Numbered from the stretch's first letter, positions 48,386-56,623 are shown. The stretch: 64,000 bases of DNA from Flavobacterium hydrophilum (GCF_003202405.1 NZ_QJHL01000001.1:2046001-2110000), one strand, 5' to 3'. The notes: a model not told the origin generated them from the sequence alone. Translations and numbers: made by a program.

Positions 48386-48514
48386 ACGTTCTGGTACTAC
48401 AGTGGGTTTGGGACTAAATTAAGCCCATTCTTCGGATTTGCCAAATCATCCCAAATACAAAACCATCTTTCCATTAAGCCAAATACCCAAATCCGTTGTA
48501 GTGGCTGTTATGCG
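48386..48514 (-). repeat. attC-like site 3
   Basis: Arms ACTACAGTGGGTTTGGG and CCCAAATCCGTTGTAGT; end core GTTATGCGA. The IS1182 element joins its left boundary. Confidence 0.75.
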
Positions 48515-48522
48515 ATCGCTTT

Positions 48523-49203
48523 TTATTTTATTATTTTCTCTTCTTTTAATACTTCAATAAACTTTTCACACTCACTTTTTGTTTCACCATAAATATGAAT
48601 ATAAAAAGAATGTTCATGCAACCAAATTCCTATGTTTATTATCAAATTTTCAGTGGAAATCCATTTATTAAATTCATCATTTGATGAATTATGAATAAAA
48701 TAATTTTTAGTTAATTCATCAAAATGATTATTTTCTATTAAGCTGAAATAACCGGGATATTCATATTTTTTATTTTGATTTATTAAGTCAATGAAAGCAT
48801 AACTCTCAATGAATTTTTCAAAAGAAGAATAAATAATATTTACAGTTTCATCATTATTATCATAGGTGCATATTTCTCCGCTTTCACTTATTACAAACCA
48901 AAATTGAGCAGTTTCATGGTCACCACAAAAAAAATAATATTTATTGTTGACTATTAAATACTCAATTTCTTCATTTTTTGAAATATTTTCCTTAGAAATT
49001 AGAAACGCATTAAATTTTGAAGAGTTTTTATTTTTAATTGTCAGCTCTAGCCCTGAAAAATCTATTTGAAATTCAATTATTTTTTCAAACTCTGGGATAT
49101 TATGTCTTTTAAAATAATCAACTAATTTTTCCCGACTAACAATAAATTCGTTGTTTCGTTTTAATTTTGCTAGATATTTTGAAGCCTTATTTGAAAATCT
49201 CAT
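48523..49203 (-). CDS. Possible SUKH-like protein (cassette gene)
   Basis: A 226-residue cytoplasmic protein. The stretch YYFFCGDHETAQFWFVISES followed by GEICTYDN and SSFEKFIESYAFID resembles the SMI1/KNR4 (SUKH) pattern found in immunity proteins against polymorphic toxins, but the match is by eye only. Cassette cores TTATGCGA and TCGCATAA match exactly. Start codon is 36 bp from the boundary. Confidence 0.5.
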   Translation of the reverse strand: MRFSNKASKYLAKLKRNNEFIVSREKLVDYFKRHNIPEFEKIIEFQIDFSGLELTIKNKNSSKFNAFLISKENISKNEEIEYLIVNNKYYFFCGDHETAQFWFVISESGEICTYDNNDETVNIIYSSFEKFIESYAFIDLINQNKKYEYPGYFSLIENNHFDELTKNYFIHNSSNDEFNKWISTENLIINIGIWLHEHSFYIHIYGETKSECEKFIEVLKEEKIIK

Positions 49204-49231
49204 TTTTATTCAGTTTCGTTCAGTCAAAGTG

Positions 49232-49368
49232 TCGCATAACGTTCTGGTACTACAGCGGGTTTGGGATTAAATTAAGCTCATTCTTCGGATTTGCCAAATC
49301 ATCCCAAATACAAAACCAATTTCAAATTAAGCCAAATGCCCAAATTGCTTGTAGCGTGTGTTAGCGGT
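49232..49368 (-). repeat. attC-like site 4 (mismatched arms)
   Basis: Left arm ACTACAGCGGGTTTGGG belongs to the common type, the right arm CAAATTGCTTGTAGC to a second type, so the stem pairs poorly. End core GTTAGCGGTA. Confidence 0.72.
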
Positions 49369-49381
49369 AGTTATTTTATCT

Positions 49382-50383
49382 TCATTTTTCAAAGTCATAT
49401 GGGGATTTAATAAAGTCCATAATTGTCTGAGGAAATTTCTCTTGAATAAAATCCATATAATTCATTGCAAAAGGTAAAACACTGTCGTTATTTATCCCTT
49501 TATTGATGTTATTCCAAGTTGAAGGATAATATCGTGATATTGTCCCTAGAATAAAAGAAGATGAGTACATTGTAGAAATATCATTCAAGTAAAAGCCATT
49601 TTTAAATGGTGGAACTACACAAGGGTCGCCAATAACTTGAAATGCAGTAACCCATTGTTGACATAAGTTTGGAGTTTGTTCAGAATTGAATTTCACAATG
49701 CAAGAAGCATTACCTTCTTCATTTATCTCAATGCCTTTGAAGTAAGTTTCAGGAAAAATTTGGTCAAATAAACCTTTGTCGTATTTGCCTTGTATTTTTA
49801 ATTTATACTTGTCGCCTTCTACTTTAAATTCGTTCATAATTCGGGATGGTACTTCAATATCCATCCAAGCTTTTACAGATTGTCTAAGATCAGGAAAACA
49901 ATAAGCAATTTCTTTAAAACTAAACTCAACTTCTGTTGGAGGAATGTCAAAACTAACTTGCCAATTTATTCCACTACTACCTGCCCTGAAATAAGATTTA
50001 TTATTTGTGACTTTTATTAGTTCGTGGAATGTTCCATTTGACGATTTCAATAATATGTCCTCTATCTTACCTGACTTACTGATATCTGACCAGTTTTTAA
50101 TTTTCAGCCCGTGAGAAGGTGTGATGTTGTTTTCTCTTGCGTCTTTGTCTAAAATCAATATTAGTCCACGACTTAAGGCAACCATACCATAATATTGAAG
50201 TAATGGTCTAACTGAGATATCTGCATTTTGGCTTGAAGAAAAATACTCTCTTCCTTGAATAAATGCAGAATTTATTTCAAGTGCTTTGCTTGAATTTAAG
50301 CTGTAATTGTATTTTTTAGCAATAAATCTCTTTACGATGTCTTTGCTTTCAAACTCTTTCAAGAAATGCCAAATATCATTCAT
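49382..50383 (-). CDS. YaaC-like protein (cassette gene)
   Basis: A 333-residue soluble protein resembling the YaaC family: SVRPLLQYYGMVALSRGLIL near residue 60 and SSFILGTISRYYPSTWNNI near residue 280. The family function is unknown. Start core TCAGCGGTA and end core TACCGCTAA differ by one base. It is one of the larger cassettes. Confidence 0.7.
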   Translation of the reverse strand: MNDIWHFLKEFESKDIVKRFIAKKYNYSLNSSKALEINSAFIQGREYFSSSQNADISVRPLLQYYGMVALSRGLILILDKDARENNITPSHGLKIKNWSDISKSGKIEDILLKSSNGTFHELIKVTNNKSYFRAGSSGINWQVSFDIPPTEVEFSFKEIAYCFPDLRQSVKAWMDIEVPSRIMNEFKVEGDKYKLKIQGKYDKGLFDQIFPETYFKGIEINEEGNASCIVKFNSEQTPNLCQQWVTAFQVIGDPCVVPPFKNGFYLNDISTMYSSSFILGTISRYYPSTWNNINKGINNDSVLPFAMNYMDFIQEKFPQTIMDFIKSPYDFEK

Positions 50384-50415
50384 TCTTTTAATTTGTTGTT
50401 TTGTGGCTATATAAT

Positions 50416-50553
50416 TACCGCTGACGTTCTGGCACTACAGCGGGTTTGGGATTAAATCAAGCCCTATTTTCGGATTTGCCAAATCATCCAAATACAAAAC
50501 CATTTTTCCATTAAGCCAAATGCCCAAATCCGTTGTAGTGGCTGTTAGCCGTA
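50416..50553 (-). repeat. attC-like site 5
   Basis: Arms CACTACAGCGGGTTTGGG and CCCAAATCCGTTGTAGTG pair over 18 bases on the plus strand with two G-T pairs. The loop has CGGATTTGCCAAATC, a small inner hairpin. End core GTTAGCCGTA. Confidence 0.78.
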
Positions 50554-50557
50554 GTTA

Positions 50558-51637
50558 TTAATTTAAACAGTTTTCATTATATTGTTTAGTTCCTTCAGTT
50601 TGTTCCAAATCATTTAACTTCTTCAAGCATTGGCACATGTTTGTTTTATCATTCATGAGCGAATAAATTGATGCAACATTATATAAAGCATCGATTTTTC
50701 GATTATCAATTTCGTATGATTTCATAAAAAATTCAATTGCTTTTTCGTATTTTTTATTTTGATATGCAATTATACCATTCTGAAAATTTTCTCCTGAAGA
50801 TCTTAAATCCTCCATTTTTATTCCATAAATTTTCTCAACATCGTCTATGTTATCGATATAGTAAAATATTGGAGAACCTTTATAGCCACCTCCTTTATAA
50901 TTATATGATTCGCTTTTAATGACGAAAGGAATGTATACTTTGTTAAAGGCTTTAAAATCAGTTAAACTCCAATTATTGTATGTTTTTTCAATTGTTGTTT
51001 TGATGTATTCTATGCTTTTAGCATTTTCGATAACATTTTTATCATCAGTATTACTTATTTCGATTTCTAACTTTCTATTTTTAGGAAAAAAAATAATGTT
51101 GCCTATTAAATTAAAATTAGGATAATTCTTTTTCTTCAAGAAATTTTTATGTATTTCTGTTATAAGATTTTTATTTAAGGTTGGTGTAAAATGTTCATTT
51201 GCAATTAATATAGAATCATTTTTGTATTTGCTAATATAATTGTTCTTGATAATTGCAGAATTAACAAACCATAGCTTTTTTAGTTTATCATTTTCAGTAA
51301 TACCTTTAATTCTTTCAACCACAATTAAAGTGTCTGCAGTCAATTTTGTAATCTCGTAGCCAGATTCCAATGAAGTTCGAATAAAATTATTTTCTAATTT
51401 ATAATCTATGCAACTTTCTTCGTATGAATTTACTGGATCAGAATCCATACAAAGTTTTTTGTTTGAAATTTTCCACTGGTAAAATTTTGATGATGAAAAG
51501 GATTCTGAAATATTCTTGCTTCCATCAATCATTCTATTTTTTACGTTTACCCATTCACCTGTTAAATAATGGCTATTTATTTGGGAATTTACAACACTAG
51601 TTAATAAGAGAAAAATTATTGAAAAATATTTATGCAT
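50558..51637 (-). CDS. Secreted protein with C-terminal TPR (cassette gene)
   Basis: A 359-residue protein with a signal peptide (ending VVNSQ). The N-terminal part starts LTGEWVNVKNRM, a lipocalin-like GxW pattern; the middle is uncharacterised; residues 285-345 form TPR-like helices (QNKKYEKAIEFFMKSYEIDN). Cores TTAGCCGTA and TACGGCTAA match exactly. It has 154 bp between boundary and start, more than other cassettes, so it may own a promoter. Confidence 0.68.
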   Translation of the reverse strand: MHKYFSIIFLLLTSVVNSQINSHYLTGEWVNVKNRMIDGSKNISESFSSSKFYQWKISNKKLCMDSDPVNSYEESCIDYKLENNFIRTSLESGYEITKLTADTLIVVERIKGITENDKLKKLWFVNSAIIKNNYISKYKNDSILIANEHFTPTLNKNLITEIHKNFLKKKNYPNFNLIGNIIFFPKNRKLEIEISNTDDKNVIENAKSIEYIKTTIEKTYNNWSLTDFKAFNKVYIPFVIKSESYNYKGGGYKGSPIFYYIDNIDDVEKIYGIKMEDLRSSGENFQNGIIAYQNKKYEKAIEFFMKSYEIDNRKIDALYNVASIYSLMNDKTNMCQCLKKLNDLEQTEGTKQYNENCLN

Positions 51638-51782
51638 ATTGTTATTTTATAATTCTAATTAACTTTTTTTTATGTTTTGAAAAGCAATTATTTGTAATTA
51701 TTTGATTTTTCACAATTCAACTAAAATTCTAAATTTCTTCCGTTAGCTGAATACGTCAATTTTAGCTGAAAATATGTGGAAT

Positions 51783-51921
51783 TACGGCTAACGTTCTGGC
51801 GCTACACGAGGTTTGGGATTAAAGATGCGAGGTTTTTCGGTTAAACACAAATTTCCCAATTGCAAAACTATCTTTAAATTCAGCCAAATACCCAAATCTC
51901 GTGTAACGGCTGTTGGCAGAT
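51783..51921 (-). repeat. attC-like site 6
   Basis: Arms GCTACACGAGGTTTGGG and CCCAAATCTCGTGTAACGG form a third arm type. The loop differs from the common type (GATGCGAGGTTTTTCGG). End core GTTGGCAGAT. Confidence 0.75.
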
Positions 51922-51937
51922 GTAGTTTTATTTATTC

Positions 51938-52411
51938 TTATGGGAATTTCATATTCATTTCATTTAACTCAATTTCAACTTTCTTCCAAGCCGTTTTGTT
52001 CATTTTGGTTGTGTCTATTTCTTTTACCCAATTTATTTTAGGTAGAATTTTTCTCTTTTCTATTATTCTGCGTTTAAAACCTAATCCTCCTAAATCTCTC
52101 ATTTGAAATTCAATGGTTTTATTTTCATCTGCAATATTTATATATTCAATCGATTGTGTTCTCCAAAAACTCAAATATGTCACACTATATAAACCTACAC
52201 AAAGAATTCCAACAATGATTATTAAAACTTTAGTGGTTTTTCTGTATTTTTCTTTCAGTATTTTATTTAGTAAAAGAAGAAATGTTGAATATGTTGAGAA
52301 AATTAATATCCAATAAATTAATGGACTACTAATACTTAAATTAGAAAATCTATTTAGTAAAATAAGACCTGTTGAAATAATAAAAATTGTAATAAGTAAT
52401 TTTTGTTTCAT
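51938..52411 (-). CDS. Small membrane protein (cassette gene)
   Basis: About 157 residues from the ATG at 52411, with three helices (residues 5-22, 25-45 and 57-75) and a soluble C-terminus. The frame also opens at a TTG at 52447, lying in the cassette core TTGGCAGAT; this would put the start in the recombination site, so the ATG is preferred. No family was recognised. Cores match exactly. Confidence 0.62.
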   Translation of the reverse strand: MKQKLLITIFIISTGLILLNRFSNLSISSPLIYWILIFSTYSTFLLLLNKILKEKYRKTTKVLIIIVGILCVGLYSVTYLSFWRTQSIEYINIADENKTIEFQMRDLGGLGFKRRIIEKRKILPKINWVKEIDTTKMNKTAWKKVEIELNEMNMKFP

Positions 52412-52439
52412 TTTCTTAGGTTTCGGTTCTTCAACTATA

Positions 52440-52575
52440 TCTGCCAACGTCTTGGTACTACAGCGGGTTTGGGACTAAATTAAGCCCATTCTTCGGATTT
52501 GCCAAATCTTCCAAATACAAAACCAATTTCAAATTAAGCCTAATACCCAAATTGCTTGTAGCGTGTGTTAGCGGT
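52440..52575 (-). repeat. attC-like site 7 (mismatched arms)
   Basis: Left arm GTACTACAGCGGGTTTGGG and right arm CCCAAATTGCTTGTAGC come from different arm types. From the loop (about 52492) rightward it is nearly identical to site 10. End core GTTAGCGGT. Confidence 0.75.
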
Positions 52576-52642
52576 TCGGGCTTTTGTCATTTGGCTGTCC
52601 ATTCAATTTTAAGTAATGATATTTTTATCCACTGCTTAGTGA

Positions 52643-53047
52643 TTAGTATTGTAGTTCAAATTCAATATGCTTGTGTTCTGATATAATTTTAAGAATAATG
52701 TCAAAAAGAGTTTGTCCGTTATTTTCAATTAATTCTTTAAGTCCGTTTTCGAAATGTTGAAGATTCACTTCGTCATCTTTCCAAAAAATGATTCTTTCTT
52801 CATACCATTTTTTCGTTGCATCAAGTCCTAAGTCTGTTTTGCTTTTTAAAGTATTTTTCCAAATCAATTTAATTGGTTCTCTGTATTCATAAACTCCAAA
52901 CCCACCACGAAGCAAATCATTAAATGCATCTAAATTATGTCCTGTTTGCCAATTAAGGTCTTTGGTCAATACTCGGTCAATTTCGTCATAGAAACTTTCC
53001 AAGTCAGCAAAATTGTTTCCGTTTATTATGATTTTCTGTTTGTTCAT
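52643..53047 (-). CDS. Barstar-family ribonuclease inhibitor, copy 1 (cassette gene)
   Basis: A 134-residue protein resembling barstar (PF01337): IIINGNNFADLESFYDEID, then LNWQTGHNLDAFNDLLRG with the family's NLDAFxD pattern. Barstars bind and inhibit barnase-type RNases. No RNase partner is nearby, so it is an orphan inhibitor, as in many polymorphic-toxin immunity sets. It differs from copy 2 (54861-55265) by a single codon (Lys for Glu near residue 122). Confidence 0.8.
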   Translation of the reverse strand: MNKQKIIINGNNFADLESFYDEIDRVLTKDLNWQTGHNLDAFNDLLRGGFGVYEYREPIKLIWKNTLKSKTDLGLDATKKWYEERIIFWKDDEVNLQHFENGLKELIENNGQTLFDIILKIISEHKHIEFELQY

Positions 53048-53068
53048 TGTCGTTTTTTTCTCAGCCTG

Positions 53069-53204
53069 ACCGCTAACGTTCTCGCGCTACAAGCAGTTTG
53101 GGACTAAATCAGCGTTATCTTTCGGATTTGCCAAATCTGCCAAATACAAACCAATTTTTCCATTAAGCCAATTCCCCAAATTGCTTGTAGCGTGTGTTAG
53201 CGGT
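53069..53204 (-). repeat. attC-like site 8
   Basis: Arms CGCTACAAGCAGTTTGGG and CCCAAATTGCTTGTAGCG of the second arm type pair well. Cores ACCGCTAAC and GTTAGCGGT. Confidence 0.78.
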
Positions 53205-53739
53205 TCGGCTTTTTTTCAAGTTGTTCATTTAGACAATTCTTTAATAATCTTTCCAAATCGTCAAAATCATATTTTAAAGTATTGGAAGTTATAGACAAAG
53301 GAGTTCCGTACATTTTTTCATTTGCAAGCATTAGTTTACGTCGAATTGATCCAACTCTATCAAGGTATTTGTCTGTATTATTTGTAAAAATCAGTAAAAA
53401 TTTTGTCGACATTATTTGTTCAGTTTTAATTTCTGTAATGTCTGTCCAATTTATTAAACCAACACTTGATGCGTTTGTATTATCAGTAATTCCATTTTCG
53501 TCGACTGTTAAGCCAATTGTATTGTCAAACAATTTTATAATTCCATAAATACCTGCTAGACCAAAGAATAAAATACTTGCGATACCTGAAATTCTTATAA
53601 ATTCTGGGCTTCGCATTATCGGTGAAATAAATTTTTCAGGATTAATTACAAAAAGCGTCCCTAATACCACAAAAACTAATGCTCCAAGTACTAACAAAAT
53701 TATTTTAGTCTTGCTTAATGGAATTTCAATTTTATTCAT
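53197..53739 (-). CDS. STM3941-like membrane protein (cassette gene)
   Basis: A 180-residue protein with two helices (residues 12-30 and 48-68) followed by a PH-like domain (TVDENGITDNTNASSVGLIN, WTDI). This matches the STM3941 family of unknown function. The stop codon lies at the edge of attC-like site 8, so the coding region runs into the site. Cores TTAGCGGT and ACCGCTAA match. Confidence 0.72.
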   Translation of the reverse strand: MNKIEIPLSKTKIILLVLGALVFVVLGTLFVINPEKFISPIMRSPEFIRISGIASILFFGLAGIYGIIKLFDNTIGLTVDENGITDNTNASSVGLINWTDITEIKTEQIMSTKFLLIFTNNTDKYLDRVGSIRRKLMLANEKMYGTPLSITSNTLKYDFDDLERLLKNCLNEQLEKKPNR

Positions 53740-53789
53740 TTTAGTACTATTATTTTAGTTCTTTTTTAGTCTAGTTTCGTTGTAAGCTG

Positions 53790-53926
53790 ACCGCTAACGT
53801 TCTGGCACTACAGCGGGTTTGGGATTAAATCAAGCCCTATTTTCGGATTTGCCAAATGTTCCAAATACAAGACTAACTTCCCATTAAGCCAAATGCCCAA
53901 ATCCGTTGTAGTGGCTGTTGTGTGTA
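53790..53926 (-). repeat. attC-like site 9
   Basis: Arms CACTACAGCGGGTTTGGG and CCCAAATCCGTTGTAGTG, nearly identical to site 5 over the left half. End core GTTGTGTGTA. Confidence 0.78.
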
Positions 53927-53928
53927 GT

Positions 53929-54640
53929 TTATTTAACTATTATTGTTGGTGCTTTTTTATATGACTTTAATTGGTTTTCATTTCCAATAATCTCAACGTT
54001 ATCATCAATATATAAAATATGCATCTGAAGTTTTAGATTGTTAGTGATATCTATTTTTTTTAGATTATTGTTATTTGCAATTACTTGAATTAACTCAGGA
54101 TTTTTTGAAATATCTAAAGAGCTTAATTTATTATTATCAATTGTCAGATATTTAAGTTTCGTGAATTTGGTAATATTTATTTCTTCGATGTTATTGCCAT
54201 TTAAACTAAGCGATTCCAAATTGGTGAATTTCTCAAGTTTGAGATTTTTTAATTTATTAAAACCACACCATAATTTGTTTAATGATGGCAAATTTTTTAA
54301 TTGTAAAGACTCTAATTCATTTCTTGCACAAAATAAATCTTCTAAAAAAAAGTAGATTTTCAACTTTTAGAATCTTAAGATTATTATTAGTTAGAGACAA
54401 AGTTTTTAAATTTTTAAAATATTTAATCTCGGTAATATCACTGATGTTTTTTTTCATCAAATTCAAATCAGTTACTTTTTCCGCCTCGTCAACCTGAATT
54501 ATTCCATCATTGTTCAAATCAATTTTTATTTTATTCTCAAAAAGAGCATTTTTAAAATTAGAATCTTTAAAGTCAATGTTTTGAGCATTAAGTTTAATAA
54601 AAGTAAAAATTAGGAAAATAACTAAAATGATTTGTTTCAT
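53929..54640 (-). pseudogene. Secreted leucine-rich-repeat protein, frameshifted (cassette gene)
   Basis: The first part (start 54640) has a signal peptide (ending KLNAQ), an EF-hand-like stretch (DLNNDGIIQVDEAE) and the first LRR. The frame stops at 54317, while the second frame, starting near 54363, continues with CARNELESLQLKNLPSLNKL and four or more LRRs to 53929. The junction lies at eight A (54344-54351). A one-base change there restores about 235 residues. It may be a pseudogene, a phase-variable gene or a sequencing error. Cassette cores TTGTGTGTA and TACACACAA match exactly. Confidence 0.72.
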
Positions 54641-54656
54641 TATTTTGGTTTTAAAT

Positions 54657-54793
54657 TACACACAACGTCCCCGCGCTACAAGCAGTTTGGGACTAAATTA
54701 AGCCCAATTTTCGGATTTGCCAAATCTTCCAAATACAAAACCAATTTCAAATTAAGCCTAATACCCAAATTGCTTGTAGCGTGTGTTAGCGGT
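54657..54793 (-). repeat. attC-like site 10
   Basis: Arms CGCTACAAGCAGTTTGGG and CCCAAATTGCTTGTAGCG; cores TACACACAAC (left) and GTTAGCGGT (right). Confidence 0.78.
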
Positions 54794-54860
54794 TCGGGCT
54801 TTTGTCATTTGGCTGTCCATTCAATTTTAAGTAATGATATTTTTATCCACTGCTTAGTGA

Positions 54861-55265
54861 TTAGTATTGTAGTTCAAATTCAATATGCTTGTGTTCTGAT
54901 ATAATTTCAAGAATAATGTCAAAAAGAGTTTGTCCGTTATTTTCAATTAATTCTTTAAGTCCGTTTTCGAAATGTTGAAGATTCACTTCGTCATCTTTCC
55001 AAAAAATGATTCTTTCTTCATACCATTTTTTCGTTGCATCAAGTCCTAAGTCTGTTTTGCTTTTTAAAGTATTTTTCCAAATCAATTTAATTGGTTCTCT
55101 GTATTCATAAACTCCAAACCCACCACGAAGCAAATCATTAAATGCATCTAAATTATGTCCTGTTTGCCAATTAAGGTCTTTGGTCAATACTCGGTCAATT
55201 TCGTCATAGAAACTTTCCAAGTCAGCAAAATTGTTTCCGTTTATTATGATTTTCTGTTTGTTCAT
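54861..55265 (-). CDS. Barstar-family ribonuclease inhibitor, copy 2 (cassette gene)
   Basis: A 134-residue protein identical to copy 1 (52643-53047) except Glu for Lys near residue 122 (DIILEIISEH). The duplication covers the whole cassette from the loop of the attC-like site to the AACGTT boundary, about 590 bp. The start lies 29 bp from the cassette boundary, leaving no room for a promoter of its own. Confidence 0.8.
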   Translation of the reverse strand: MNKQKIIINGNNFADLESFYDEIDRVLTKDLNWQTGHNLDAFNDLLRGGFGVYEYREPIKLIWKNTLKSKTDLGLDATKKWYEERIIFWKDDEVNLQHFENGLKELIENNGQTLFDIILEIISEHKHIEFELQY

Positions 55266-55286
55266 TGTCGTTTTTTTCTCAGCCTG

Positions 55287-55422
55287 ACCGCTAACGTTTT
55301 GGCGCTTGGCGAAGAAGCGGATTTCGAAGCACTAAACTGTCTGCCATCACTGAACTTACTACGAAGAAAAAAGCTTCTTTTAAGCACTGAACCCGCTTTT
55401 TTGCCAAACGCCTGTTAGCGGT
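55287..55422 (-). repeat. attC-like site 11 (divergent type)
   Basis: Cores ACCGCTAAC and GTTAGCGGT are as in neighbours, but the arms differ: TTTTGGCGCTTGGCGAAGAA and AAAGCTTCTTTTAAGC, then TTTTTTGCCAAACGCC. The common loop is missing. Confidence 0.65.
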
Positions 55423-55444
55423 TCGGCTTTCTTGTCTTTCGATG

Positions 55445-55999
55445 TTAAAACCTTGATAGTAATTCATCTTCTTCGTCTGGTTTGTCATAAGCATCAGCTT
55501 CTGTTAAATGTCCGTCTTGGTCGCTTATCCTTGTTAGTTTCTTACCTTGTCTAAATACTAATTGAAGTCCGTGTTCTTGTTCCCAGTCACATTCACAAGC
55601 TATGAAAACATAAATGTCTTGGTCTTTGTAAGGTCGTCTTGTAACATAAATTTCTGTCGGCTGTATGAAATTCCAAATTTCGTTTTTGTTTTTAATCTGT
55701 CTTAACGGTTCGTCTGCTTCATCATATTCAACAGCGTCCAAAAATTCCATACAGTTTTTATATGCTAATTCAGAAATTAAATTTCGGTCGTGCGAGTTTA
55801 GTTTCAAAAAATTTGTCAAAGCTTGGTCTGCCTCGTCAATATATGTCTTGTCGTGTTCGGGTTCAAAATCCATAAAGGTTATCGTCAACTTGTCGTTGTC
55901 GAAAAATGGAATTGCTACCTTTTCACTTTTCCACCAATCAGGAAAACTTTCTTCTTGTTTAAGTCGTCCGATAATTTTCGATATAATTTCTTTGTTCAT
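55445..55999 (-). CDS. DUF6985-like protein (cassette gene)
   Basis: A 184-residue acidic cytoplasmic protein with SFPDWWKSEKVAIPFFDNDK and ACECDWEQEHGLQLVFRQGK, resembling DUF6985. Similar proteins occur in polymorphic-toxin immunity neighbourhoods, so immunity is a guess. Cores TTAGCGGT and ACCGCTAA match; the start is 34 bp from the boundary. Confidence 0.6.
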   Translation of the reverse strand: MNKEIISKIIGRLKQEESFPDWWKSEKVAIPFFDNDKLTITFMDFEPEHDKTYIDEADQALTNFLKLNSHDRNLISELAYKNCMEFLDAVEYDEADEPLRQIKNKNEIWNFIQPTEIYVTRRPYKDQDIYVFIACECDWEQEHGLQLVFRQGKKLTRISDQDGHLTEADAYDKPDEEDELLSRF

Positions 56000-56025
56000 T
56001 TTGTCCGTGTCGTTTTTTTAAGCTG

Positions 56026-56162
56026 ACCGCTAACGTTCTCGCGCTACAGCGGGTTTGGGACTAAATAAAGCTCTATCTTCGGATTTGCCAAATCTACCAA
56101 ATACAAAACCAGCTTTCCATTAAGCCAATTGCCCAAATCCGTTGTAGCGTGTGTTAGCGAAT
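56026..56162 (-). repeat. attC-like site 12
   Basis: Arms GCGCTACAGCGGGTTTGGG and CCCAAATCCGTTGTAGCG; end core GTTAGCGAA belongs to the gene-less cassette to the right. Confidence 0.76.
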
Positions 56163-56492
56163 GTTGCGACACGCTTGTTGAGCACGAACGAATTGACATT
56201 CCAATTATCGATTCCAATTGCGAAAGTTTTTCCGCCTTTTGATTTCCGCTTCAATTAGTTTCTACTTTTTTTAAAATTCAAAGTTTAGAAACCGATAATT
56301 AAACCTCAAAAAAAATCGCCAAAAAAATTCCGCTTTCGGTTTTCCGTAAAGCGATTCACGTTTTGCTTTTCCGCAACAATTAAGCATCGAATTTCGGCTT
56401 TGATTTCGCTCAGCTCGGTTTCTGTTTCAATAAATTCTTATCGTGCTAAAATCCCTGATTAAAATCGGCTGTTCCTCGTTAACGGAGCAATG
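56163..56492 (-). other. Cassette without a convincing gene, copy A
   Basis: About 330 bp between sites 12 and 13 with matching cores (TTAGCGAA and TTCGCTAA). Both strands lack an ORF with a start above about 40 codons. It is clearly related to 56624-56927: blocks such as ATTCCAATTATCGATTCCAA, TTCCGCTTTCGGTT and CGCAACAATTAAGCA are shared. It may hold a non-coding RNA, a promoter, or a decayed ORF. Confidence 0.6.
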
Positions 56493-56623
56493 TTCGCTAA
56501 CGTTCCTGCGCCTCTAGCTGTTTGCAACTTATGAAACAGAGTATTTTCGGCTAAACGAAAATAGGAATTAAAAACGATAATTCCACTAAAGTTGCAAATA
56601 GCTAGAGACGTATGTTATGGTGT
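56493..56623 (-). repeat. attC-like site 13 (divergent type)
   Basis: Arms CTCTAGCTGTTTGCAACTT and AAGTTGCAAATAGCTAGAG pair over 18-19 bases; cores TTCGCTAAC and GTTATGGTG. The loop contains TTTTCGGCTAAACGAAAA. Confidence 0.74.

Noticed and set aside
54632..54904. Plus-strand ORF reading through attC-like site 10
   Set aside because: It starts in the LRR gene, crosses the repeat and ends in the barstar gene. Similar frames appear at every repeat and reflect the repeat itself.
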